A stretch of 64,000 bases of DNA from Blattamonas nauphoetae (lineage: Eukaryota; Preaxostyla; Oxymonadida). The stretch's first letter is position 1. Each line of letters starts with the position of its first letter. The DNA lies in NCBI GenBank assembly GCA_033064195.1, contig JARBJD010000206.1, positions 1 to 64,000 of the forward strand. Direction: 5' to 3'. The translations under genes and the position numbers were made by a program. A model generated the notes under the pieces. It was not told where the DNA came from. It did no database searches and saw only the letters and a program-made list of their open reading frames with translations. Of this stretch, positions 12,245 through 23,089 are shown one piece after another.

Positions 12245-12299
12245 GATCGAACACGATGTCAGAATCAGTCGAGATGATGACATCAGCGAGAACACAAAT

Positions 12300-13250
12300 C
12301 GAACCGATCGTAGAGCAGAGAATGATGAAAACACAATTTGAGAAAAGTCAGTGTTTGGAGAGAGAGCGACACCATCGCATTCGGACCTGAAGAGATCGAC
12401 GTTCCAGACTCGCTCGATTCGTCACTCACACTGCACAGCAACTCGCCGCTCGACCCACTCCCTCGAACGTGCACTGTCGTGGATGGTTGGGAAGACAACG
12501 AACAACTCCGCCCGATCGTCGCCTTCTTCACAATCTCAACTGTGAAGGGACCAGCTTGTCCTTCCATGGATTCCAGGCAGCGATGGAGTGTTCAGAAGGG
12601 ACTCGCGAATGTCCAGTCAGCGTCGTCGCTTCCGTTCTCTCCGACGGCAATCACGTGCGACTTGAGGATGGGCAACAACGACATCTCATTCGACTCGCTG
12701 TCCATTCCCCACAAGTCCTCGTCTTCAGCTGTGTCAAACGATCCCGCCCATCTGCTCGCCACAATCACTTCCGACAGATCCTTCGCAATGACGTACACGT
12801 GATGCCCACTTCGATCGGCGTGGTTGGCATCTGCACCAGTTCCGAAGACGGTGTCGATGAGCGAGTATTGCGATGAGCTCGTCCTTCCAAGCAGATCCAT
12901 CCAGATCGCTCCTCCATTCAGCGACGACGAACACTTCTTGAATGTTGTCGATTGGAGTGAGAGTGATCCAGTTGTCAGTGCAACGTTCAGTGCTCCTCCA
13001 TTCGTGAACGATGAGAACGACGTGAAAGAACATGACGACACAGTCAATGATCCTGTCGATGACACAGTCACAAACGATTGAGATGTCGATGATCCAGACC
13101 CAGTGAACATCAGATTAGACAGTGTCAGTTTGTTCGATGTCACAGAGATGAATCCAGTTGACGTAACTGTGATCGCGGTTGATGACGAAGAGGTTAGTGT
13201 AGCTGTCTCTGAAACTGTGATTGTCTATTCAAGCTCAGCCTTTCTGAAGA
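12300..13250 (-). pseudogene. Beta-helix surface protein, degraded copy
   Basis: Minus strand. Frames read ISVTSNKLTLSNLMFTGSGS and SLSLQSTTFKKCSSSLNGGA, the serine/threonine-rich pattern of right-handed beta-helix (pectin-lyase-like) repeats that form a large surface family in oxymonads. Below about 12590 the frame changes (TVEIVKKATIGRSCSLSSQP), matching the usual Ig-like region after the helix. Upstream, from 13250 to 13900, only broken fragments can be read. No N-terminal signal or C-terminal membrane segment was found, so this is a partial, broken gene. Such proteins are thought to be exposed on the cell surface; their ligands are unknown. Confidence 0.55.
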
Positions 13251-13899
13251 ACGAGCGAGAGAAAAAAACTGAAGTCGTCACCGATGCTCACTCGAAGACA
13301 ACAAAACCCAAACGAGTTGTACCTTCACAAGCAGCGGCGATGGGAGATATGCACACATTCCATAACGAGCGCAGAGAACTCGAGATTGTTAACCAAGTGC
13401 ATCAACATCGGATCGAGAATGGTGGAGACGAGACCGACGGAGAGACGAAGCAGCCGAACATGCATCTCGCCAACAAGAAAAGCGAAATGGTGTCCCAAGC
13501 GCCTCCAAAAGGAATGCCGAAACGACGAGGCAAGAAAGGGAAGGACCACACAATCAACATCAACTCTGATGACGAAGACAATGATCTCAAACGAGACTTC
13601 GTGGCTGGTCAGTCGTTCACAAGGAAGAAGCAGCCAACAATGCCTCTACCATCACTCAACCCAGCGAGCACAATGTTCTCGCTGGCCAGCATCGCTTGGT
13701 TATCTCTCATCGATCGCATTCACATCGACAGGCACACTCGCTCGATCACCACTGCTGACACGTTTGTAAACCACGGGGCATATCACCAACGACGACACGC
13801 GGAAAGAGGCGGAGTTGGAACAAGCGATCAGCTCAGAATCGACAAGCATGATGAACAGGAGACGGTTATGAGATCATTTCTCTCCACACACGATGGATA

Positions 13900-14325
13900 A
13901 GAAACAGAAGACATTCAAGGAGGAATGAGAAGAGATAAGATGAAGAGAGTTATGATAAAGAAGGATAGAGAGAGCAAAAATGATGAGATCTCCCACTAGC
14001 ACTTTCAATCAACTTATCAAAAGACTCACATTTCATCAACCTCTCTTTTGGAACAACTTTGAAAAGATATCACTTTCATCTCTTGTATGAACAACAAAAA
14101 ATGCGAATTGAGGCATGGAATAGATCAGACCCATAATAGATGTTTTGCTCTCCAACTCCTTCATTGTCACTTTTATCGCTATGAGGTGCCAAAATCAGTC
14201 CTAAAATTCACTTTTATCACGGTTATTGTCAAAAAATCGCAATTTTCGCTCAATTTCAGAATCGGACAAGAAACAAGGGAGGGAGGACAAAAAGCGAGGA
14301 GGACAGGACAACTTAACATCGTAAA
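13900..14325. other. AT-rich intergenic DNA
   Basis: No gene was seen. Near 14262-14320 the GGACA/GGAGGACA pentamers recur, directly left of the repeat end at 14326. Confidence 0.45.
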
Positions 14326-14349
14326 TTCACGATCTGTGAAGGATAAATC
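14326..14349. repeat. Left terminus of an interrupted long-TIR repeat
   Basis: The bases up to 14349 (TTCACGATCTGTGAAG followed by GATAAATC) match the terminus of the repeat at 38.99-39.53 kb. The sequence then breaks into a hAT end and resumes at 21910 with GATAAATC followed by ACAATTGGTCTAA, exactly as in the uninterrupted copies. Confidence 0.85.
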
Positions 14350-14867
14350 TAGGCATGGGCACCAGTCACCGGACTCAAACTTTTCGGACTGACTCGATTT
14401 GGCCCTTTTTTTGTGGTTCTTTGAGAGGAATCGTGATTTTGTCGTTGTTGGTGTATTCAATGTGATTGTAATGTAAGGATGAGCAACGGACGGACAAAAC
14501 CTTGTTGTCCTCGGACATCGGACGGAGGCCACGTCCAAGTTAAAAAAGAGGTGCGGTGATTGCTATGAGAAGCTGTGAAAACTCATCTATTCTGTCATGA
14601 TCACATTTCAAATCTATTTCTTGTTCATTATTTGTCTAAAAATCGCGATGAGAAACACTCATAGAGAATTCGGACAAAATGACCCATTAATTGCTGAAAT
14701 GTCCAAACGTGTCCGATCATGGACATTCTCTCCTTTTTTGAAAAAACGAAATGAATGAATTGCTTCACCATCAAGATGTGATCAGATGAAAACGGACAAA
14801 TTTGTCCTGTCCCGGACTTCGGACGATCTGACCCAAACACATCTCACCCGCTCATTTTTGTCCTGGT

Positions 14868-17600
14868 TTATACCTTTGGTCTTGCTCTTGGTATTTCATC
14901 AACGAGGTTCGTTGTTCGTTTCTGTTGTGAGAGAGTGAATATGCAAAGAGACAATTGTGAAATGGAAATTAAAAACATGAATCGGTTACATTCAAATGGT
15001 GGAGCGGGTGATGTCGAGTTCAAGATGAATGACGGACAGTGGGCGGGGATAGTACGGCGGATCGTCACTGCCACCACCATTTTCTTGTCCATCTCAACGC
15101 GATCGGCGTCAGCCATTTCTTGCCCTTCCTCTTTCTTGTTCTGCCGACGACGCCACACAATCACAATGATGACGATGATGACGATCAAGAGGGCAACAAC
15201 TGCAACCACAACAGGAATCGCCCACGACATTGCTTTCTTCGCGTTCTAACTTCGCACTTCCCGAACACTCTGCTTCACAACGAATGACTCTGTCACCAAA
15301 GATGACCCGAATATAAGACGCCCTTCCCACTCATTCGACGCTTCCAGCGAAATCTCGTCCAACGTCACATTCAGAACAATCAAAGTGTCAGTGCACGTTT
15401 CAACGTGAGCACACGGAATCAGCTGCTCCCCAACAATCCTCACTTTCACAGCATCACCAATCCTCTTCTGCTCTCCCCACTCGACCTCACATTTAATGTT
15501 GGCATCACAAACGGCGACTTCGACTCTTCCTTCCCAATCACCACAGAACACCCATCCGACGAGATCCAGCGCAGAGACGCTTGTTTGTTCGCATCCTCGT
15601 CTGACACAACATCAATCCGTCCTTCCTTCACACATCGCACGTTTCGTTCGAGTGATGGGAACTTGTCCAGTCCAGCCCAGTTTGACAGCAGATGCGAGTT
15701 TAGCAGTGTCAGTGTCGAGTTCGCCATGAAGAACACTCCCTGATGGATCCGAGACAAGTTGCTCCCGATCACCACAATCGACTCTCCCGACACTTTCACA
15801 AGCCCCGTCTCCCATTCACACACTCCCATTTCGTCCACTGACTCCGAGTTCGATGTGGTTGGAAGAGGAGAGGCTGTCGACGCGTCGGATGGAACCCAAA
15901 TCGAACCAGTTTCTCCATTCTGATCCACAACCATTACAATGTCAGCAGGGAGGATGTGAGAGGTCGAGAGCGTCACTACGTTCGCCACTGACACTTTCAC
16001 TGTTTCGATCACAGTCGACTCGACGTGTGATAATGCCTTGTCCAGTGTCCGACACGGAGCACTCACTCCTCCACACCCAGCTCCATCCACTCCCGTCTTC
16101 CCATCCACAAAATCTCCATCTGCGCTGGCTTGGACGGTGTCGTGAATGTCTCCGATGTCAGAACCAGAAACTCTTCCTGCGAGACGAGAGTGTGGTTGGC
16201 GACGGAGTAGTTCCTCCCGAATGCGAGAGTGGACGGCCGACCAACCTCGAACGGCGCCGACTGACCATCTTCACTCCCACTCATCTCAACAATCACTTCG
16301 AACACAAACGCAGCGTTTGATTCCGCAGACTCCACAATCGACATCCGAAACCGATCGCCGGCTTCGAAATTCTCTCCCACGACCTTCAACCAGAACGAAG
16401 TCGGACTTGGTGTGGCGACGAGGGAGACAGACGTGATGGCAGCTGCGTTTGGAAAGTACACCACTCCACGGCTGGCGTTAACATGATCTGCTTCAAAATC
16501 GAAACGACAATCAAATGCAACAGTTTCCATGGCATCGGCATAAGAGATGGCTTGTTGAGCTGGAACAATCGAGAAAGCTTTGGTTGAACTTGACGATGAT
16601 GCACGGAAATTGTACACCGTTGCATCGATGTTGCTCTTGAGACTTGGCGAGGGCATGATATCAAGACAGTCCGAGAAGAACCTGAAATTGAATGTCGGCG
16701 GAAAGTGGATGCCTTCCAACGTGATGAACGCTTTGTCCGAAGTGCATCACACGCTCAATGCTGTGACACGAGGTGGTTCTTCCATGATCTCCACAACTCC
16801 GGCAAACATGACATCGTCAATGACCCCATGTTCATGCTCCCTCTCGGACGTGGAGAGAAAGGATGATGTATGTTCTGGATCAGTCGAAGGACGTCGTACA
16901 GAGTATGTGGCGAAGTGATTGATGACATTCCACAGAGTGATGCTGATTGCATCGGAGTCAAGGTTTGATCTTCAGTGGATCCACAGTGAACGATGTGATG
17001 GAGTACTTTCAGAGTTGTGTTGAACTGAAAGGTGCCTGTTTCGTCGTTGAACAACAAGTTGAAGACCAGACGATGGAGGCGATCGATCTGTTGTTCCAAG
17101 ATTTCGGTCAGGGTTGGAAAACGTGCACACTATGACAGCCGTGGTGTTTATCAGACGATGAAGGCCATTCGACCAGCTGCATCCATCTGATTCTACATTG
17201 ACTGATGTTATGGAAGGAGTGGAGGAGATGAACTCAAACGACGGCGATGACGGCTGGACGAGGACTGACAGAAGTGTCAGTCTGCACTCGCCATTCTCAT
17301 TCACTCGAAGAAAAGCAAATTCAGAATCTGGGTTCGATGAATATTTGAGAAGTGTCAGTTCGGAGTGATACATTTTCCCGACATGAGATTGAACTCCTTT
17401 CACACGCACAGGTTCAACTGGAACATACAACTGAATCTTTGGGTTCAGAACGGAAGGCGTTCAGGCGATCTGAAGCGAATTCACTTCATCTTTCGCTTAA
17501 AAGCTGGGTTTGAAGGTGTTGAATCCTTGTCGACTGGGATGACAAGGTTTGAGGCTGTGTCAGCATGTAAACAGTCCAATTTAACTGGAGTGTAAATGAT
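14868..17600 (-). pseudogene. Surface protein with Ig-like and beta-helix repeats, broken
   Basis: Minus strand. Ig-like region: FGRNYSVANHTLVSQEEFLV (~16220-16160). It is followed in another frame by the family signature GCGGVSAPCRTLDKAL (~16080-16030) and beta-helix sequence (GVFFMANSTLTLLNSHLLSN), then by a second Ig-like module (GDAVKVRIVGEQLIPCAHVE). It ends with a strongly hydrophobic segment, MSWAIPVVVAVVALLIVIIV, and a basic stop-transfer stretch (WRRRQNKKE) near 15140. That order is the standard layout of type-I membrane proteins of this oxymonad family. At least three frame changes within 1.3 kb of conserved sequence lack GT-AG borders, so the gene is broken or carries assembly indels. 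It lies inside the hAT-bounded segment. Confidence 0.65.
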
Positions 17601-17990
17601 CTATCCATCAGATGTGAATGGCTTGATTATGATCGAGATCGCCTTGTGTGCGGTGGTGAGATGAAAAAAAGTGAAGCATTGACAATTGAGGAGACCATGA
17701 TAAAGAAAGACAAAGACTTCACACTTACTTCATGATTTTTGATTCAATTTTCCAGTATAGTCAATTTTCGTCGAAAAGAGTTGATCGTTCCCATTGTTGA
17801 GACTTATGAGGAGTGACCTCCTAATTAGGCGCTGTCCGAGGACGGACAGCGCCTTGCCTTGTCCGGACAATTGCTCCTCCTTATTGTAATGTCTGAATTA
17901 CATCAATATTTGTGGCAAATGCTTCTCTAATCATTGGATCGGTATGTGAGTTGATCAGCCCTAAATCACTACATGTGACAATGGAAAAAA
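17600..17990. other. Spacer with a GC-rich hairpin
   Basis: Between the two genes of the hAT segment. GGCGCTGTCC at 17828-17837 and its complement GGACAGCGCC at 17844-17853 form a 10-bp stem with a 6-base loop. CTCCTAATTAGG lies immediately before it, matching the palindrome core at 8467-8486. No gene was recognised. Confidence 0.6.
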
Positions 17991-17999
17991 AAATCATGG

Positions 18000-20994
18000 A
18001 TGTACTGTGACCTTAAATGCTCGCCGACAAAAGAAAACATCATTAAAACTGATTTTGAAAGAAAGTGATGAGAAACGAACATCAGGCATTGCGAAAGAAG
18101 CCGAACAAAGAACGAAGCCGTGAAGTGCTGCCGTGTCTGCGGGTACGGACGAATCACCCACGCCAGCAGATGACACAACAGAGAGCACACGTACAGCGAA
18201 TTCCTCTCCTGCTTCAGCTTCTCGCTCTGCCCCTCTTCTTCAATTTTGAACGACAGGAGAGGAGACGAGTAGATATCAGTGTAGTCGATGAAAACGATTG
18301 AAGACAAGTTTCTTCGTCCACAAACTCGCCTGTCACCAACATCTCGTGGAGAGATTTCAGTGTGTCGACATTCGTAAAAAGTCGCGAGATCAGCGACTGA
18401 ACAAACTTCGAAGGATTGGCAAAAGAATAGAGGAGAAACAGTGCAGACGACGGATCGTCGAACGGATGAATACGATTGCCGTCTTCCTGCTCCTCTTTCT
18501 GCCCGCCAAAACCGACACACGCTTCGCTGGAAGCGCTGACGGTCTCCTCGTCTCATCCCTCCTCTTCTTGCTGTTCTTCGACGTGTTCGTCGACAGATAC
18601 AGCGCTGGTTGGTATTCGATGAATCGATGGTCGGCGTAGATGTCGTCCACCTTCTTAAACAGCAGGCTGTGCAGAGCTGATGGCAGGAACGACGAAGGAA
18701 GTCCTTTCGTTGCGGATGTCGCTGGGATCGTCAGCTGGTGAAGTCCACGCAGTGTTGCCAGTGCTATTGGCATTGACACAGGCGGTGTCAGGAAGGACAG
18801 CGCCGCATCGTTCGTTTCCTGTCGTCGTTGCAATCCCCCTGCTGCTCCCTTCCCTCCCAGTGTTCCCGAATGAAGTGTCGACATTTTCTGTCCCTACTCC
18901 GCCGTCACATTCGTCGCAATCACAACCAACTTCGCCGTCACCATCGCGAACGTGAAGGGAGTGCGACCAGACGGTGTGGATTCTCGAACGACACAGCCGC
19001 ACTCGTCGACGCACTGGACGGCGTGATCATCGTCGTGATCACCGAAGGCGAGTTGGCTGCCCTGAAGGGCGTGGTCTGTTGTGCTCTTCTCTCCGACAGC
19101 GGAGATGTCAGAGGACTTTGCGGTGGCGGTGTTAGTTTGGATGAATGGCGCGTCTTCTTGTTTGATTTATCGCGATCGGCTTGTTTTTCGTTTCTTCGGC
19201 GTTCTGTCCAGCTCCAGAACGCTTGATTCGCTTCTTTCCGAACATCTTCGCGATCTGTCTCGCCCCAGATCAGTCGAGGCGTCACAAACGACGAATCATA
19301 CAAACACCAAAACGCACCGACATTGATCGGTAGGAACGGTGATTGCTGGATCGTGTTGTTCGCACTGTCCTGAAAGTCAATCATGTTTCCCGAGTTCTTC
19401 AGAGATGCGTTGCTTCGGCCTTTGTGTTTGTCTTCCTTTTCGAGAGAGGTGTGTTCACGCGGTCGGAAGATTGATTGCATGATGTCTTCTGATTTTCCGC
19501 TTCCAACCTTCGCAAGCACGTGCTGGCCGGTCTTGTCCTTCAACACGGTGAGCAGAGCGTCTTCTTCAGAGCGGTCTGGAGGGAAGAGAGGGAGGTGAGA
19601 TTCATGAAAACGAAAAGAGAAAACGATTGGAAGTGAGCTGAGAGCAAAAGTGGTGAAAAACGAAAAAAAAGTGAACTTGTACAGAATCAGACCTCCCGTC
19701 AACGCCAGAAACTCGATCAGGTTGTCCACATCATCGTCCTCCTCACCAACCTTCTTCGCCATCCCGTTTTGATACGTCTGTACCTCTCGCTCCCTCCAAA
19801 GTCTGTCCAACACAACTTCGGCGATCTCGTCCAGATGCATCGATCCGAAAGAGTGATTCCGAGCTTGCGTCGTTTCGATTCCCACCTTCTTCACAAGCGA
19901 CGGCTTGAGTTTCATCACTTTCAACACAATCAGCCAGTCCACAAGGTTCGACACATCACTTAAATCTCGCCAACTCCCATCCAGCGAGATGGAGGGTGGT
20001 TTAGTGTAGAAATGGATGGTTGCGTCGAGTTTGTTCGCTGACATTGACATCTTCGGTTCTTGTGGCATCCAAATGGCGCTTTGAGAAGAGGAACTGTATT
20101 TGAATGTGGGAGTCTGTGTGACGGTGTCTGGACGTTGGGAGGGGATGCTTGAGGCGCGCCGTCCTGTCGAACGGGAAGGTACGGATTTGCCAGCCCTTCA
20201 CTCGACTTCACCAGTTACTCCAAGAAGTTCCGAGTTTGGGGCTCTTGGAATTGGAGAGCATACCGACGTTTCAGTTCTCGCACTCCGATACTCGCCACAG
20301 CTTCTCTCACGTGCTATCTGCTCCTTGTCTGTCAGAACCCATGGTTTGATCGGAAGACCTCCCAAAATCGTTTCTGCTTTCTGTTTTGTGTTCGAGTTCG
20401 GTGCTTTTGTCGTGTTGTGGCGGAATTGTGGCAGGAAGTGGATAGAGGACGATGCAGAGGGAGACATGTTATTGTAGAAGAAGTAAGGCGATGAAAGAGA
20501 GTAAAGTGATGCCGGCGACAGAAAAAACGGCGAAAGAAGATAATTCGGTTCATGTCAAAGTTGCGATGGCGTCAGCTTGGGAAGTGGTTTCTGCGGAGTA
20601 GATAGCGGTTGCGTATATTGGATAGGATTCAAAAGCAGAAACGCTGGAGGGAATCACGTTGGATTATTGTTGAAGAAAGGGTGTTTTGTGGACATCAGAA
20701 GTTGGAGAGTCGCTGCCGATGGTTGGCGAGGTTTTAGGCATCAGAGAGAGAGGGGAGAGAAATATACATCCGATTTAGTTGGGCTGGATGAACCGGAGCG
20801 GGGAGAGAACATGGCGCGAGAAGCGACTCAGGAATCGATTTGAGAAGATCAGAAACAAATGATTGGCGAGTCAACAGGAAGCAGATATCACGATAATAAT
20901 CGTGCAAGTGCACTTCGGATGACTGTCGTGGTTCTGGAATGGGCGAGAAGGCCTCGATATAGAACAACGGGAGGATCCCACTGAAGGACGCCAT
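18000..20994 (-). CDS. Large host-like protein, possibly RME-8/DNAJC13-related
   Basis: Minus strand, start placed at ATG 20994 (MASFSGILPLFYIEAFSPIP). Further exons include AETILGGLPIKPWVLTDKEQ (~20375-20320) and a long frame at 20068-18938 that contains an intron of about 117 bp (19576-19692). It then reads HVLAKVGSGKSEDIMQ and FVTPRLIWGETDREDVRKEA; the last resembles the IWN-type repeats of RME-8 (endosomal DnaJ protein), but one repeat is weak evidence. Downstream frames include LFKKVDDIYADHRFIEYQPA (~18665-18605) and leucine-rich helices. Some frame changes below 19000 are unexplained. No DnaJ domain was seen. Function is therefore open. It lies wholly inside the hAT-bounded segment. Confidence 0.4.
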
Positions 20995-21909
20995 TTTCTG
21001 CTTTTTGCATATTTTGAGGTGTTTGGAAAGAAGAAGATGACGTAAAAGAGACAGAAAAGCATAGGTGAACCACAAAAGGAAAAAGATTTCACAAAATACC
21101 ATTTCTTGTTGGGATACGAGGAACGATGTGATTAACTGTCAAAATTGAGTGAGATACGTTTCCTGGACAAAATATTGGGACAATATATAAATAAATATAC
21201 ATAGTTGAGTAGACTTGAAATGGTTGAGGACACAATACTGTCAATAGTCACGAGTGAGACGGTGCTCTGTGTTGTTGGTCCAGAAGAGAGACTGGAGATG
21301 TTCTGAGAATCAAACTTGACTAGAGCAGATCAAGATTGCAAACAGATGTGCCAAACGATGGTTTTGCCCTTATTTTCTCCATAGATAATTTGCGGGGGTG
21401 AGTTGATCCTGAAAGTCAAAATCAGTTTCCTTTTGTCAAATAGAGTGGAAATGAAAAGAAAATCAAAATTCAAACCTTGTCGATTCACGCGCTGAGTTTC
21501 AGTTGAAAAGGAGATCGGACAGTCCAGTCAGTCCGGTGACTATTTGCATGATTGCATGGGCGGATCAGTGACTCAAAGTGACTCGAGATAAAAGTATGGG
21601 GTGTGATGCTGACCTGTGTCTAAATTGGTTTGATTTTTCTGAAAATGAGTTGAATTCTAAAAAATAGTGCGAAATGTGAAAGAAACACTACGAAAAGCGA
21701 TTGATAGAGGATGGAGATTGTGAATGTGTTTTTGAGAGGAATATCCCAGGATATTGAGGTGATTATCAAGACTGCTGCGATGTCCGATTGGAAGTGGGAC
21801 ATTTTGGGTCTGGATTCCTCATGTTTTGGACTTATGGGGGTGAGTCACTGACTCGATTTTTTTCGGCGACTGGACTCGGTCATTCTTGACTGTCTGTTGC
21901 CCATGCCTA

Positions 21910-22140
21910 GATAAATCACAATTGGTCTAATTAAGAACAAAAATTTTGAATTATCTTCCCACGCAATCCCATAAAAGCCTCAAAACACCTCTTTTCAACC
22001 ACTTTTTTCATGTGTTCTCGTCATATCTTCACAACCTGTGAACCGATTTTGATGAAATTCTCCACAGACACGTTTTTTGGAGAAGCCAACATTTTTATAA
22101 GGGTATGCCACAAAACCCATCAAATCCACAAAACTCAAAT
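21910..22140. repeat. Interrupted long-TIR repeat, right part
   Basis: Resumes the repeat begun at 14326: GATAAATCACAATTGGTCTA, then the inner core (CTCAAAACACCTC, CATATCTTCACAACCTGTGA, CCGATTTTGATGAAATT). It fades after about 22140; the other terminus is missing. The same core occurs near 32.95, 33.38, 36.22, 36.74, 38.85 and 39.37 kb. Confidence 0.8.
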
Positions 22141-23085
22141 GTCCTGAAAAAAGTTAAAGATTAGGTGAAGAGTTATCCACCCTCGGATTCATAGCGTGCG
22201 CGTTTACCTGTGGAAGGAGATGAAGGTGAATCTTTATGAGTTGATCAACTGGTAAAACCGTTTAATGGGCAACTTTTGAGACACATCATTGAGGGAGAAA
22301 AATCCACATCAATTATCACGAAATTATTGAGAAAACATCAATGGATACAAAAAATTCTGAAGAATTGTTGCAAATATTACCGAACCGTCCTCATCACTCA
22401 AATAGGTTGTCTGTCTCTCATCCAATGTCACATAAAGAGCATGACGATTCACGACCCTTGTCCCAATCGAGTGATGCTGATTATTCTTTGACCAGCATTG
22501 AAGACTGGAGCACAAAAGCAGTTTGAACCATTCGTTGTCTGACTCGTCCAGGGAACCTGTTCGTATCATTCTTAGCCGCTGGTTTTGGGAAAAATGTCTG
22601 AGAAAAAGATATGAATGAGAAAACGAATATTCACACCATCTTTGAGCATGATCGAGACATCCTCTTGATTCATTCAGGATCAGGGCGATTCAAGAAGAAG
22701 ATGATTCACGACTTGATCCATCCTCGAATGATTCTACGAAAAAAGTGATACGTGAAAAATACAATCATTCAGACATTATAGTCATTTGATTCGTCGGCTT
22801 GTCGAATCGCTGAGTTAAGTTCCGTCGAGTGATGATGCTGAAATAGAGATAGAAGAATAATTAAATAAACGAAGAAGGACAACCATACGCAGGTGAGGGA
22901 AGGCTGTTTCATTCGAGTTGTGCGCTTTTATTCGTGTTCGATCAAATCAAATAATGCTCAACTGCCTGTTTCCCTTAATTGAGACAGTCTTAACGAAGCT
23001 CGTCAATTTCATGAGTGCATGACTTTGGTGAGAAAGGCTGCGGACAAAGAAGTTGAATGATTCCACAGTTTTGATGGTTTTCTCC
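22141..23085. other. No supported gene
   Basis: AT-rich DNA with short open frames only; the longest (minus, 22569-22324, 81 codons) has no recognisable motif. It could be the 3' flank of the surface-protein pseudogene that follows. Confidence 0.4.
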
Positions 23086-23089
23086 ATTC

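Larger units (their letters stand above)
14350..21909. mobile_element. hAT-type insertion of 7.56 kb carrying host-like genes
   Basis: The left end TAGGCATGGGCA (14350) and the right end TGCCCATGCCTA (ending 21909) are inverted copies and resemble hAT termini. They are flanked by the same 8 bases, GATAAATC, at 14342-14349 and 21910-21917; 8-bp duplications are the hAT hallmark. Removing the segment restores a repeat terminus found intact elsewhere in the window. Subterminal DNA on both sides has recurring GGACA/TGTCC and CGGACT/GACTCG motifs. Inside are a surface-protein pseudogene and another large minus-strand gene, with no recognisable transposase. It is either one large non-autonomous element that captured host DNA, or a smaller hAT element that later received it. 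Confidence 0.75.

Noticed and set aside
13103-13900. 265-codon plus-strand frame at 13.1-13.9 kb
   Set aside because: It overlaps the antisense of the beta-helix gene in part and has no recognisable domain; the Ser/Thr-rich minus-strand reading explains the left third better. The right part remains unexplained.
14343-21916. A 6-bp duplication ATAAAT that first suggested a Polinton-like element
   Set aside because: The match extends to 8 bp (GATAAATC) once the ends are set at TAGGCATGGGCA, which fits hAT. No Polinton-type gene (polymerase B, integrase, capsid, packaging ATPase) was recognised inside.
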